This document shows positions 12,097-25,591 of a DNA stretch of 64,000 nucleotides, piece after piece (the first letter of the stretch is position 1; the number at the start of each line of letters is the position of its first letter). Location of the stretch: assembly GCA_002221725.1 (NCBI GenBank), contig NJFT01000070.1:1-64000 (forward strand), read 5' to 3'. The notes under the pieces are model-generated. The model saw nothing but the letters and a program-made list of their open reading frames with translations. It was not told the DNA's origin and searched no databases. The translations under genes were made by a program, and so were the position numbers. The DNA is from Scedosporium boydii (Eukaryota > Ascomycota > Sordariomycetes > Microascales > Microascaceae).

Positions 12097-14382
12097 GACC
12101 CAGGAGAAGAGGCCGGCCATAATGAAGAACTTAAGAGCTGGGTTTCTTCGGCGATTTCTGCGTCCATGCGAAATTAGCACATGCCGAGATGAGAGGAGGA
12201 GGAGACAAAACCGACTATAGCATCTTTGGCAGGAGCGACCGAGCTGTTTCTACCAAGTATGGAGCACTCCGGTCTCCCTAGTAGAGTTGAGGAAGGCGCT
12301 CACTCCGCATATCACTAATGTCGGAAGCTGTTTCTGTCCATGTCCAGGTCCAGGCTTGGGGAGAATATCTGGTCTCAAAGTGGAGATTATTTCCCTTCTC
12401 CATGTGAAAGAACGAATATCCGTGGAATCTGGAACTGCACGATTCCATTGTTCATTCTAATCTGGGAATACACGCCGTCGGTGCATGTGCATGTGCGACT
12501 ACTTCCATACCAAATGTGCTACTGATCAGCGTCTCCCACTCTTTGTCCCGAGGAGCAATTCGAGTACATACGTGGTAGTAGTACTACTATTATTACCTTC
12601 CTCCTTCCTACTCTACCATAGTTGTAATGCCTTACTGACAATTACACCTCGGCAAGGTGGGCACACCCTCCACCCTCCTCCCTCCCACTCCTCCCCTCCA
12701 TTGTCCTCTCCCCCATTCGTGCTTGCCTAAGTTGTGTTGCTGTCACTGTGGGATTCCGTCAAGCGGCAAGTGGCACGAAATTAGGAGGTACGAGCTTGCC
12801 TGGGAGGGGGGTGTGTGACGAACGATCAATACGTTGCCCCGGATAAGCAGTACTTACTCCCGCGCACATATGCCGCATCGAAGAAAGAGGACTTGGAAGA
12901 TTGGACCTCAATTACCCCATTGTACTTCGTAGACAGTTCGATCCTACCCCACCCTCTCATCTGGAGTGTACGAAGTAGTTGTATATTGTGCTAACTCTAG
13001 ATGGTGCGCATGCCGCTCTTGAAGGCGACTCGCACCAATCTCGTAACTGGGGCGGACACCCATACGCATACGTCGATGGCTATACTTAGCAAATTACTAT
13101 TGACATCAATACTTGTACAACCAGTGTACGGAAGTAGTAAGGTGTGGTAGCTCACTACTTAGTGAAGCTGAGGTTGATGAAGGAGATCGGCGTTGGCGCC
13201 TGCTTCTGTCGTTACTTCATACAAGCCCACCTCCGCATTTTGCACACCGACCGGGAGGGAACATTGAAGGGTTTCAATCAAGCTACGGAATGGTAGCGTG
13301 CCATCTGGAGTATTAGTTCGAGATCAAAGGGTCCCCAATCAACACTAGACAAGGGAAGGACCAGAGCTGGCGAGAACGCGCTAAGTTCAAACGAAGGGAC
13401 TGTTGTCAGCTTGTACAACATCTTGAAGGAATTAAATGGTCGGAAATCGGTCTCCGGTCTCCGGCGTCGATGCCTGCATTGACCTGGGCCCCTTTCTGTT
13501 TTTGCTGTTCATACAAAAAACAAACCGCGTCATGCTGCGATGCGGAAATGTGCTTTTGGATCTCTACAAGCAGTACACTAGGAGTAGGTACGAAGTACTT
13601 CATAGGAGGACCGCTGTCTTCCCCCTCTGGAATGTCTCTCCCCCAAACCACGCTAGTACCTGAGCCTCGTGGTTTTGCCAACGCCACGTTGGATTTCAGG
13701 GTCGGATTTCAGAATGTTCCAAGGCCAGCAAAAATCAATAGCTTGTGCTGGTTTGCATTAACTCGCCTTGGGCCCCCTTTCCTTCTAGAACCTTATTCCA
13801 GAAGGAAAGATGATGCCTGAAGAATGATGCATTGATCCTGTCGATATTAAATTCCCATTACTTGCGCCAGCGACCCTTCCCCAGAATTTCGTCACGGTCA
13901 TCCCGACTTGGGGCTTGTGTTTCTGGCTGGATATAGTGGCTCGCTGTTATAGAGCAATATAATGCGCCTTTTGGTCGAAATGCACCTAATGTATCAAGTA
14001 AGGCCTCTCTCCTTCCTTTTGGACACAACTTTAATCACCTCGACTCGTTTCCGGTGGCATGAAATGTTCCTTTATCCTGGTTTTCGACGGTGTGGCTTGC
14101 TCTTCAATTTACCCATCCGCTTTCCCATTTGATGCCCACACCCGCCATCCGCTATCGACACACCCCATACCATCCCCAACTCGTCACGGTCTGCACCTGG
14201 TTCTTGATCGGGAGCGATTTCCATTGTCCATGCTCCGGATGACTTACATCAGTGATGGCAACGGGGGAGGCGACACCTGAGGGAACATCTGGTGAAGACA
14301 AAGAATAGAAGAACCGTCAGCTTGTTCCCGTCGCATCCTCGGAATATCAAGTGCGGCATCTCAAATTATCCAAAGGAAAAAG

Positions 14383-14392
<10 letters not shown>

Positions 14393-14422
<30 letters not shown>
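14393..14422. repeat. 30-base poly(A) run
   Basis: Uninterrupted A run after an A-rich lead-in (from about 14375). No SINE-like promoter boxes were seen upstream, so retroposon origin is unsupported. Confidence 0.8.
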
Positions 14423-14426
<4 letters not shown>

Positions 14427-17400
14427 CTTGATGATGCTTCATGCACTCGAACCCCTCATTCCCCAACCTCCCTGGTTTCCTAATTCTACGAAGTATTTCC
14501 GACATCCCGGAGTAAGCATCACAAAGCCGGAGCAGCTCTGGACTGTCTGCCAACATCATTCGCCTTTCATTCCGGTGAGCGCGGCGCATTTCGTAATTAC
14601 ACGCGGCATCGTGCATTTCACCTTGGCGTTTGCTTAATTCTACCTCAATAAAGATAAACACTTCAGTGGGATGACGGGGCTGGAAAGCCGCCAGGATGGG
14701 CGCCACGCCGGGTGAAATTGACAAGCGAGGCGCCCCATGTGGTGGAAAAACTGCAGCAAACATTTTGTGTGATGTGTTACGGTTGGTAAGGCAGAGAGAT
14801 CCGACATCGAGACTTCGTCTCCCTGCTTGTGGAAAAGGGGCATTTGCATATTATTTATTTTTTTCATGTTGTTTCCTTTTTTCACTTTGTAAGGAAAGAG
14901 CGGTGACTCGGATAGCGCGTGTTATTTCCTCCGGCAGCGCGTGTTTTCTTGCGAAACTCGCTTGGGTTATTCCGGACGAAATGAGACCGAATAGGAGAGA
15001 ACACGGAACAAAAGAAGGACTGGCTTGTCATGTTTCCTTCTCATTATCTTGTTGCCGAACGGGCCTGCCGTCCAAGGTCTATCCCTTCACCGACAGAAGC
15101 AAAAGCGGGCCGAGGAATTGTTCTATCATAACCTTTAATTTGGCGTTGTTCATGCTCGAACTTTGACCCCACGATGTCCGTGTCAGTCGCTACTCAGGAT
15201 GCGGAGGATCCTGACTTGGAGAGCACGCAAGTCGTCGATGTTCAAGGGTCTCGGATCTTGACGCGTTCTTAATCACGTACATGTACTTCGCACAAGTAGT
15301 TCGTACTCACATACGAAGTATAAGCGCCACGCCCAATTCCCTCACAATTCCCGAACGAAGCTAGTCCTTGGAGGTTAAGGGGCTCGAGACTAGCTAGTCC
15401 CCATACCCTAATGCCCTTTTAGGACAACACTCCGTCAACACAGACAGGGTAATCCTTCGCAGTCGCGAGTACTTCATCAACTACAAAGTTGCCACCACGT
15501 CATGTCTCACTAATAGACAACAGTCGCCCTCCTGCCCCAAGCTTCTTGACATGAAGGGGCATGTACCACTTCGTACTCGTACGAAGTACTAGATCGAGAC
15601 TTCTATTATGCACGATGATTAAAGAACGAAAACTAAAAGTCGACTCTTGTTCCTACACCGCTGGCGATCACATGTACGGGCATACTTCGTAGTGAGAGCG
15701 TGTCCAAAGGACGAGGATACTCGGCCCAGAAACGTCAACATGTGGGAAGATGGAGTTCTGAGCAGACCAGCTTCCATTTGGGGTTGAAGATGCTTCTGGA
15801 GATGGCGCTAGCTTGGTCTTGCAATGATGCGCTAGCCCTCACAATAGGTAACCTTCCCTAGATTTCCCGCAGATGCATGTACCAGGTGTCATTAGCTTGA
15901 AGATTTTGTGTGTTCTCGCATGATGAGCAGAGACATTGGAGCACCAAGGAGAGACAATGGAGACAGTGAACCCCGCTCCCCCAAAAGTGGGACCCTCCAA
16001 TCCCCTCAACGTGAACCTTCCCTTGTCCCTCCAAGTCTTGTATTCCCTCTTTTACGAAGTACCGGGTACAACTATCAACCTCTTCCTTCCCTGCCTTGCT
16101 CTGTCGAGGTACCTCGACCTCCCACCCCAGGGTCAACCTCCCTCCTACCTGCCTCAGCATAGTATCCGTATTAATCGAACAGGGTACCACCCTGCCTGCC
16201 ATCCTAAAGTCTTAGCCCAGATTTTTGGAGGCGTCCAACAGACGAATGTCACTGATATTTCGATCACACTATACCACGTTTTTTGTGCGCATGGGAACCA
16301 GAAATTCGACATCATCCAGAGCTAGCCCCGATACGTTAGCGATTGCTGGTGCCTGAGCGTCTGAGGGTAAAAAGGGTGACGACGTCTTCGGAGATCGCGA
16401 TCGGGTTGGACCTCTCTACCAAATTTCGGTGAGATGGAGGTTTTCGAAGCTTGACCTCGGATTTTGCACCCGGCCGAACGAAAGGGGGAGCCCCGCGAGG
16501 TGGGGTTGACGTTTGTTTCTTCTTGGCGTTTTTCCTGTGGCCCGGACCATATTTCTTTTTCCGAGCAAATTTTACTTGTCCTCGAATTGATTTGATGTGG
16601 AATAATAAGGGATAGACTTTAAGGGAAAACCACACTACAGCGTATTTCGTAATATACTATACCCTAGCGCACATAAGCTCTGATGCTATCAAAACTTGCA
16701 CGAAGTGGTCGAAGGGACTTTGCCCTCCCTGGTCGTCCGACAAGGTTGAGATTGATATCGCCAGGCTAGCTGTGTTAAGTACCGAGCAGACTAATCCCGT
16801 ACGAAATAGTGTGCATGCGAAGGTCTCAATTATCCCTCAAGACCCTGCGTCGTGTTCAGTTCTAAAGTAGCGACATCAAGGATTGTCTGAGACATATTTC
16901 TCCTGGAAACCATCGAGTGATCTTCCTTGATAAATTTGCTCGCCAAACAGTCCGGTGTTTGTTGTCGACACCAGATCCTTGACAAAGCGGATCTTAATGG
17001 GTTCTCCCTTCAAAGTGACAGTCGGGGCCAACGGGGGCATCAACATCCAAACATCCCCTCATAGAATCACCCAAAAGGTACGAAAGGAGTAATCCGTCGA
17101 ATCAGCATCTGTCGATTGCTGCCTGCCTGCCAACATTCGAACAATTCACAGGGCAAGACGGGCGCAAAGACCATGTCCCTTCTGCCGGGAACCTAAAAGC
17201 TGTCGATGTAATCCTGCTGTGATCTGTACGACACGGTGGCTTGCATGGATGATGGGGTGTGCCTTTGCGAGTTAGAAGTATCAATCAAATGTAGTGTCGC
17301 GGAAATGCGTAGTAGGAATGTACACAACGCACGACTTGGACAGAACCGGCCCGCCACCCCATGCGCGAAGGACACTTCATGCTGTAGGATGCGAAGTAGC

Positions 17401-19507
17401 CTGACTTTTAAGCTCTTAAATACTAAGATGGAAGCCTCACTAAGGATTCCTAGTGTGGGAAAGGATTTGCGCAACTTGACAAACCCTGTACTTGAGAAGA
17501 AGAAGAAAAAATTTCGAGAAGAAAAAAAATTTAATAAATGGCACGATTCTCGTGAGCGGGGTTGCTTTTTCCCCTGGGATGTCTAGGACAAGCAATTCAA
17601 GGTACATTCTCTCAATACAATTGTGCACTTATGACAGTCACAATCACTTGAAGCTCATGAAGCTAGGGGGAAGAGTTGGTGCCGTGTAAGCGCTGGTTTC
17701 TGCAACCCACATGTTACTTATTCTCTACCAACCGCTTGGGGCATCCCCAAGGACAGGGAGAGACAGAATCTCACCTCGGTAGTTGATTCGACGGTTCATT
17801 ATGGTTTATCACATTCATATTCCCGTGGGGAGGGTTTCCAACAAAGGGAAGCCCAGGATGTTCGTCATTTTTCGTAGCAATCAAGGAAAATTTGGACGAA
17901 ATTGCTACGTTTCCGAGCCGCTGTCATGGGCCCTTTCCTGTGCCACAAACAAGACCGATGGGGGGTCGTGCTACCATGTCTGTTCTCCAGGACCAAAGGA
18001 GAGGGCCGTCACTCCCACCTCATAATGATAGTACAAAGAAAGGGGGGAAGCTTGATGAAGTAGGTGATACATTGTTGGAATTGTTCGGCGTATTGATCCA
18101 AAAGGAGAAACAGTTTGAGCCACTAACATCCATTGATCAAGGAAATGAGTTGAAAGCAATATTTGGTAATAAGTTACTAAACGATCGATCTGTCCCTTCC
18201 CTGGAAACCACAAATCAAACTGGCATAATATGGCTGGAGATGTTGACGAGTATTATATCCGTGGGGTATTACACACCAACGAAGATGCTGCTGGACCCTG
18301 CTGTCACATTCTCGGAAGAGTAATATTGATTTTGATATTCAGGGGTTCATTGGAAATTCATGCCAAATTTAGACCTCGACGTAGAACTCAATTGGATTCG
18401 ATGGCGGAAGCAGCCAGAACTCAAGTTGGGGGTCGCAAACAATAATCGACCTTGCATAGGGGATGAGCAAACGAAGCAAGCATCCTGTATTCTGGGATCC
18501 ATGGTTTGGAGGTGGGACAATTTCCGTCCGCGGGGGACGAAAATACTCGTCCTAAGCAGAGAAGAAAGACAAGTGGGAAAGAAGAAAAAAAAAAAGAAAA
18601 GCAAAGCGGCAAGTGACAAGCTAAAATTTGGGTGTGGCGAATCTCTATTTTCTGGGAGCACCCACGAAGAACATCGACATCGAATCAGTCTTTATGCGAA
18701 ACAAAGAATAGTTTTGGAAAAATCATCCAGGGTATCTAATTATCTAATTATATGAAAGAGTCCAATAACGACTTCCAAGGAGACCCATCCGTTTTGTATC
18801 GATGGTATGGAACAGTTACAGCTATTTTCCCGTCATGTTCGTTGAGTGGTGCGACGAACGGACAATGGCCACCTCGACACGAGATCTGAAGGCTTCTCGG
18901 ACGATTGATTCAGGCGGCCCATCTTCGCAACGTTCCTGGCCGATCGCGGGCTTATAGAAGCCGCTCCTGTGCATCTGAGAGTCGTATTGCCCTGGTATAA
19001 GTGGACGAGCATCGGTGTCTCGATTGGAAAAGAGCAGCCACACTCTACACTATTAAAGCACTTTGATGTCTTCGTGCCTTAACTAGTGGAGCGGAGGTGA
19101 GCAATGTCCACTGCTACTTTGCTTCTTGGATGCATGCCCTTCCCGGACAGACAAAAAAGAAATTCACTTTTGTCATAAGGCGGGGGATGGTGTCTTGGGG
19201 TGACAAGCAAAGTGGGCCGATGCAGTAGAGTCGACGCCACCTGCAGGGCAAAGACTCCAAACTACCTCGTACATGCGTACACGACAACTGACTATACGCT
19301 ACGTTCCATTCGAGGACGCAAACATCTCAACTGTAGTATCCCGTTCTCCTTTCTTCAGGGCCTGCGGTGCAGGTGGAAGTGTCCGCCGCCCGGAAGCCTC
19401 TAGGTGTCCTTTGCGGATTCAATCGCCAGCCTCCGAGTGGCGGAAATACAACTCTCTCTCTCTCGCGCTGCTGGAGTGAGTAAATTGAATATTAGATACC
19501 TGTGGAT

Positions 19508-19508
<1 letters not shown>

Positions 19509-19548
<40 letters not shown>
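19509..19548. repeat. 40-base poly(T) run
   Basis: The longest homopolymer in the window, inside the gene-free interval. On the minus strand it would be a poly(A) tail, but the sequence to its right shows no recognisable element. Length may be affected by sequencing. Confidence 0.8.
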
Positions 19549-22500
19549 CGTTTTAGTACAGTGTTATTGAAGAAATAACGGGATCAATAATTCTGCTACC
19601 AGCTTCTGAACGTGGAGTCTGGATGCCTGCCCACTGTCCGAAAATAAGGCGAGCAACCCCCCAACCTTAAACTTCATGTGCTGGGCTAATACAACGCGCC
19701 ACTCAAGATCCCAACGGTCGCGGAAGGACTTTGATCTCACAGCTTGCCATCAATCTAGCAGGCGCTCAGTGATACCTTCCAAGGATGCTCACGTATTGCT
19801 CGCACGTCCAAGAACCCCCAAATCTGCCTGTCCATGTCCAAAGGCAGGATAAACCAGCCTTTGGACGAATAGAGAACCGAGATTTGTGGCCAAGCAACAC
19901 CAACCTGAAGACGACTCGCGCACAGTTGCAGCTAGTGTGCGCCACATTAGGGTAAGGTAGCTCTGTCCCTGACAAGTATACTTCGTACATCACGAGGAAA
20001 CTGCACCACGCTCGTTCTGTCGATGCAAGGTGGGCTCGGTAACGTGTGAAAGCATGGGATGGCTGGCATGGATGTGTTCTTTTTTAGAAACAATGTCCGT
20101 TCAGGATGGTCAGTTCATTTCGAGTCTGTTCCTCGCTATCTGCACCCCTCTGGTACAAAGTTGGTCAAATCGATTAGTCAGGCTGCACTGTCCCCCATCC
20201 GGCCTTGGTGGAGAAAACCACCTCACATGCGAAATACTTCGTACCTTCTCATAGGCTCCTCACTTCCTTCGCAAACTGGCGCATTGGGAAGGCAAATTAA
20301 CAAACTCGGGAAGGTGGGTCGGGATTTCCATTCGAAATCCGACATTCAGGAAAAGGTCGTGGCAAGTTTTTCAAGACTGAATCTTCCTTTTCCCTCTTCT
20401 TGTCCCAGTGGCGCTAAGCGCGGGAGACCTGTGCGAGCTTTCCGATTTCGTAACACATCTTTTGACTAAGAATGGGACCAGCCACTGGATGTCGACATCA
20501 AAACTTCGTAAAGTGGAGGACCTCGGAGAAGTGGTTCGGAGCCACCTAACCGAAGCATGGATTTTTTACCCTGCCCGAGGACGCACCCCCTCCCCTCGCC
20601 CTTGCAGGCCCTATTGGCCCTATTCACAGTGAGGAACCTTTGATCCCACCGTGCATGGCACTTCCTGGTTCTTGTGCTATACCCTCTTTGGGCAAGCGGG
20701 TCTTAGGGGCAGACGATACCCGAACGTAACCCCGACGAGTGTTCCCCTTTAACTGCCCACTAGCGTGCTAGAAGTTGCCTTCCACGGATGGAAGGTAGAT
20801 TAGGATGCCATCGAACTATCTCTGGGCACAGATTCATCCATTTATCCGCGAACTCATAACCCGGATACTGGTTCAGCAATATCAGGGTGGGTTTGACAGA
20901 CTCTTGACTTCTCCATTCGGATTGCCAAAGACCAGTTTGCAAGGAATTGGTGATGGCCAGGCCCCTTGGATATTCTGTCACCACCGTCGCTGACAGCTGT
21001 ACCCACATGTTACAGCCGGAAAGGAAATATGGAAGGTGCAATAATCGAAGAAGCTGCGTACATGAGGCGCCGCATTTCATTACCGAAACTCTGCTTGATG
21101 ATTGCGCACGCTTGTGATCTCCCAGAACATAAGGATTGTGGTCCGCCGAATCCGGCTGGTACTTGGAGTAATAGTGGTTGAATGGGGAATTTCATCAAGG
21201 CGGAAAAGTCCATTTCCCTCGTTGATAGCGTACTCCTAGTACAAGTAGGGATCAAAAAGAGGAAGGAGCTCGAAACGTCATAATAAGGCCGAGCACTACG
21301 TGTGGCAGTGAACAGAGCAATTTCCTTGGCCCCCATCCGCGGGACATGTCAACTTGTACTATGTAGTCTCCCTCTCCCTGTCATCCTGTCTTGGAAAGGC
21401 CTCAACTGTACCGAGGTACACAAGCATATCTTTCTTTGTCCGCAGGACCTGCGGCTTTGCCCGGTCAAGAGCTTAACCCTTCAATGTCGTATCTGAGGCA
21501 CGCAAGGCTTGACGGAGTGTATATTACGCTCCTGACAAGAGGCCCCTTCCCCATTGGTGCGATCGAGGGTCCAGAGTTGTTCCACTCATGGTCCCAACTT
21601 CCTGCACTCACTGAAAGAGGGTTCTCGGCGACCGAGCCGAGTCATGTATCTCCATCGTCTGCACTCGTGTAAATATTACTGGGGACGACTTAGTCGCTTT
21701 GTAAATGGAAAGCGCGAGGACGGAGGATCGAAAATGGCAGCAGGCAAGTGTTTCTTGACCTTGGGTCCTTCAGCGGTGGTTGCGGAGTGTTACTCCTCTG
21801 CTTGCCCTGCAGTGCCGGCAGTACGCTATTCACGACACTACGTTAGTGCTCCGCTCTTCGCTCTGCCCTGGAATCTGCGCTTGCCAAGTGAGTCGAACCT
21901 GCTTTCCCTGTCTCTGCCGCTGCACAGAAGGAGAAGGCGCACCTGCAACTTCCCCTTTGGGGTGGAATAGACTCAGAACGAAGTATTGAGGTACTTTGTC
22001 GGGGGGAGAGACTTGACTCTTCCCGCTCCTCCCTTTCTCAGAATGTATATGTACCGAGGTACATGGCTACAAGTAGCGTGCAATTGACACGCGCAACATC
22101 GCGACTTGACAAAGACCATGTCCAAGATCTCACTCGAGGACAAAGTGAATGGGTGCTATTATCTTACCTTACCAAAAGCGTCAAAACATCCGGTATCCGG
22201 GGAACAATAAACGCACGGCGTCTGCGTGTTCCAAAAGTGCGCCGCGTTCGTTTCCCCTGCGTTTACGAGAGCTATCACGAACTCACTTACTTCCTGTGGT
22301 TCCGAGCCAACTGCGCTGCAGAAAAATACCGTGCCGAAGCTCTGGGCAATACATGGCACGTCGACCTTTGTTCGCCTGCGACACGGCACAGGCGCCGTAG
22401 TGGTTGAGCGATCCGATCCTTGATAATCTTCAGGTCTCCTTTGCTAGGCGGAAGTCCGCGAGAGAGAACCCACCGGATCCAAAGGAAGACAGACCACAAC

Positions 22501-25500
22501 GGAATGGGAGGCTGCAGTATCCTTACGCTGCATGGCTCTCGTTTAAGACCAAATCATAGCCGCGTTGTGGTCTTTTCCCAAATTCCTCCCCGGTAAGTGT
22601 GGACCTTCACTGAGGAGCTAACGTGCAGTAGTTCCTCGGCGAGGTTTCGCAGTGGTAGCGCACTCCATAGTGTCCTGGAATATCTAGGTACACTTGTACC
22701 TACAAGATTGTTATCCTTCGCCTAATCTACTTCGTACCTTCATAAGGATGACCAGGCCCACGCGACGGACACGCTTGAGCCATGGGTTTACTACTCCTAG
22801 TTAGAGCTTAAAACATCTCATTTGCCTTTGATATATCCTATTCGCGGGTTCTCGACCTCCAACTTTTCGCCGCACCCAAAATTTCGGCGGTGGGTGCCCG
22901 GTTGGTCCCGGAAGGGGTGAATTCCACACGCTTCAAAGGGTCATCAACGGCGTGCTTTGCAGCGGCGAAATTACAGCGGGTAATTCTGAACTTAGCACAG
23001 AAACGAGGCTAAAAAAACAAGGGAGATTAATAGCGCCGATGACCCTGTCGGCTATCCGGTATGGTGCCATACCAGAGAAGCACTACACTACTTCGTACGT
23101 ACAAACTTCTCGCGAAGTACGCGACCTTGACTTCTCGATTTCTTGAGGAACATCTGACTTGCTCCTCCGAAGGAGTATGGATATCGGCTTTGGCGGGAGC
23201 TGCAGAACTATTTTACCGTGCTCGTCCGCCTCGCTCAAGCCCCATTAATCCTCGGTCAGGATCTCCACTGCAATACCGGGAGAAGATGAGACGAATAAAC
23301 TACCACACCATGAAGAGTTCTCCAACACTGGCTGATCTACTTCGTACCAGAGCGACATCCGTTACGGGGGCCCGGCAAGAGTGTTAGAAGTCGTGTACAC
23401 CTTATCAGGCACCCTCATCTCCACGCGTTGTTCTCCGGCCTTGAAGTACACACACACACACACACCTTACTTTCGGTCGATTACCCGTCACCGCCCATGG
23501 ACCACCTCCCATTCAGACGATTCTCAGTGCGATCCCGGTCGTCTTAAGCTATAACAGCCTGTATTATAGGGCCCCCCCTTTCACTGCACGATGTCTGTTT
23601 CCCCCCAAGCGACCTTCTTACCCACTCTGACCCTGGTCATCCGCAATCTCATGAACCGACTTTGCTTACACACCCCCTCAGTACTCCACACCCCTGTCGA
23701 CCGACCTTTCCTTTCTGGGCTCGCATCGGCGCAACTGCCCAACGGTTTCTAGAAAATTGCGGGCCAAGAACCTTCCTGAGCCGTCGGAGGATTCTTCTGT
23801 CTGCTACGACACTACACTAATCAACAGCGTCACTTTGCTGTCCAAGGAGGAAGGACATGGGTCTCTGTGTCTGTGGGCGGGGCTCGGTGGCTTTCCCGTT
23901 GTCGAGACCTCCGCCCCTGCCTCCTCCCCCTTCTCCTCCACCTAAATCCCTGCTGGTACGAAGTCGTGGACGAAGTATACTCATCGTCGTCCGTCCTGCT
24001 TGTCGCACTCTCTTGTCCCTGCCCTGGCTTCGGAGGAGTTACTTCACACGGACACGACAGGCCCCCTGCTAAGACCTCGAAGTCTCCTCACCTTCTATCC
24101 CTGTGCCTGGGGAGGAGACACTGGTTCACGATAAGGTACCTTCGACTCTGGAGATTCACCCGCAGAAAGAGCTGTTATCCCTGTTGTATTCCCCTTGGTC
24201 CAGGCTCTTGAATCTCCGTTGTCATTTCTCTCCATCAGGCGTCTCCCTTGAGCAATTCCCCAAACCCCCCTCCCCTAAAGGACTGTTTGTACGAAGTACG
24301 GGCACTCCCCCAGATGCTTCTCTAGTCCCTCCTATACCTCCTCTCGGCAGACAAGTGCTTAGCGAGGCCCCCCAATTCTTGACTTGGGACCCACCAAACG
24401 TAGAAAAGCCTTCCCTCGAGGTGACCAAGCAGCTTTCCCTCATTTTTCGAGGCGTCTTCAATAGAGTCGCGTCGGGAGTCGAGATGCAAACTAGGTCCAC
24501 AGCATCCCGACCTTATTATACGTAGACCTTGTTATCATAGAAGCCTTGATAAGTCTTCATCTGGATCTTTTCGTCACCTTTAGTTCCCTCTTATTTTTGT
24601 TATTTCCTTCCCTCGAATTGTCCCATTTCCCGACCTCATTTCCAAATAAGCGCATGATTGAGAACAAGCAAGGTCACCCACGCACGGAGTCGGGCGAGGC
24701 CATCTAAGTTTACCATCTTTAAAAGGATCCATCCGGCGGTCGGATTGTATTCCATCATCCTCCCAGCCGAACCATCACTTTCGAGCCGTTCGGTTCTCTC
24801 TCTACTCCATCCTTTCTCTTTCTCATCTCCCTCTCTCCCTCTGTCTCTCAAACCTCCCCCCCCATGCGTGTCTGAGCTGGTATCCCAACGCGTTGCGATC
24901 CTTGGTTGTACTAGGCTTCGTGCATAAAACCTGCACGCCTGTCGAGATCATTGAAAAAAAGGTCACTCAAGTCCCACACGGCCAAAAAATCTCGCGCTCC
25001 CGGCCTGGCTCTTGACTCTTGACATCCCAGCACTGGTCAACCCCTCTGGGGAGAAACACCCCAGGCTCTGTCAAGGTCTCCACCATCAGGAGACACTTGT
25101 CGACTTGTTCATCACTCCCACCCCTAGTGTACTTGTACGGAGTACTGCTACTGTACGACCATCCCTTTCCAACATAGTCCACTCCGCAAGGGTGCACTCC
25201 CCCCCAATCCACTCCCCACACCCCCTCCCGCTGCCTTCGACTCTAACTCCCATCTACCGTTGGGTGTCTTTGGAGTATACAAGTACACATTGCCCTGCAA
25301 CCTTCAACTGAGAGACTCATCCATCAGACTCTCGATTCTATCTTTCGATCCAGCCAAAGGGTATCCCAACGAAGGCGAGAACCAAAGCCGACTACTTTTC
25401 CCCTTCAACGAGACAAAGCTTTTTGTTTTTGTCCCCATCCAAGCTAGGCGATACCTACAGAGGTCCGCTTCATCAATCTAACCACTTGGATTCGTAATCT

Positions 25501-25579
25501 CGGACGGCCTTTTATTTAGAAAGAGGGGGAGAACTTGCACTACCACCAACCTTGAAAACAAACCAGAGCCTTCGAGGGA

Positions 25580-25591
25580 ATGCTCTCATGA
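25580..25591 (+). promoter_or_regulatory. Three-codon upstream ORF whose stop overlaps the vib-1 ATG
   Basis: An ATG at 25580 is followed by two sense codons and TGA at 25589-25591. The stop shares bases with the first in-frame vib-1 start at 25588-25590, forming an ATGA overlap. Such a layout can force termination-reinitiation or favour the next ATG at 25645. Whether the leader includes this stretch depends on the transcription start, which is not visible. Confidence 0.5.

Larger units (their letters stand above)
12001..25587. other. Gene desert, right part, ending in the vib-1 leader
   Basis: No coding gene recognised. It contains a 13-bp tandem repeat (12039-12096), an A run at 14393-14422, a T run at 19509-19548, a CA repeat at about 23449-23465 and small GTAC-centred palindromes. 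Exact TACGAAGTA/TACTTCGTA words lie at 12923, 12969, 13589, 14487, 15313, 15580, 15683, 16053, 19979, 20235, 22728, 23089, 23338 and 24290. From about 23500 to 25587 the + strand becomes rich in pyrimidine tracts. That suits a long promoter and 5' leader for vib-1, which may hold leader introns I cannot place. No structured RNA gene was recognised. Confidence 0.55.

Noticed and set aside
22630..22700. tRNA-like A box (CGCAGTGGTAGCGCA)
   Set aside because: No matching B box (GGTTCGANTCC) and no cloverleaf pairing downstream.
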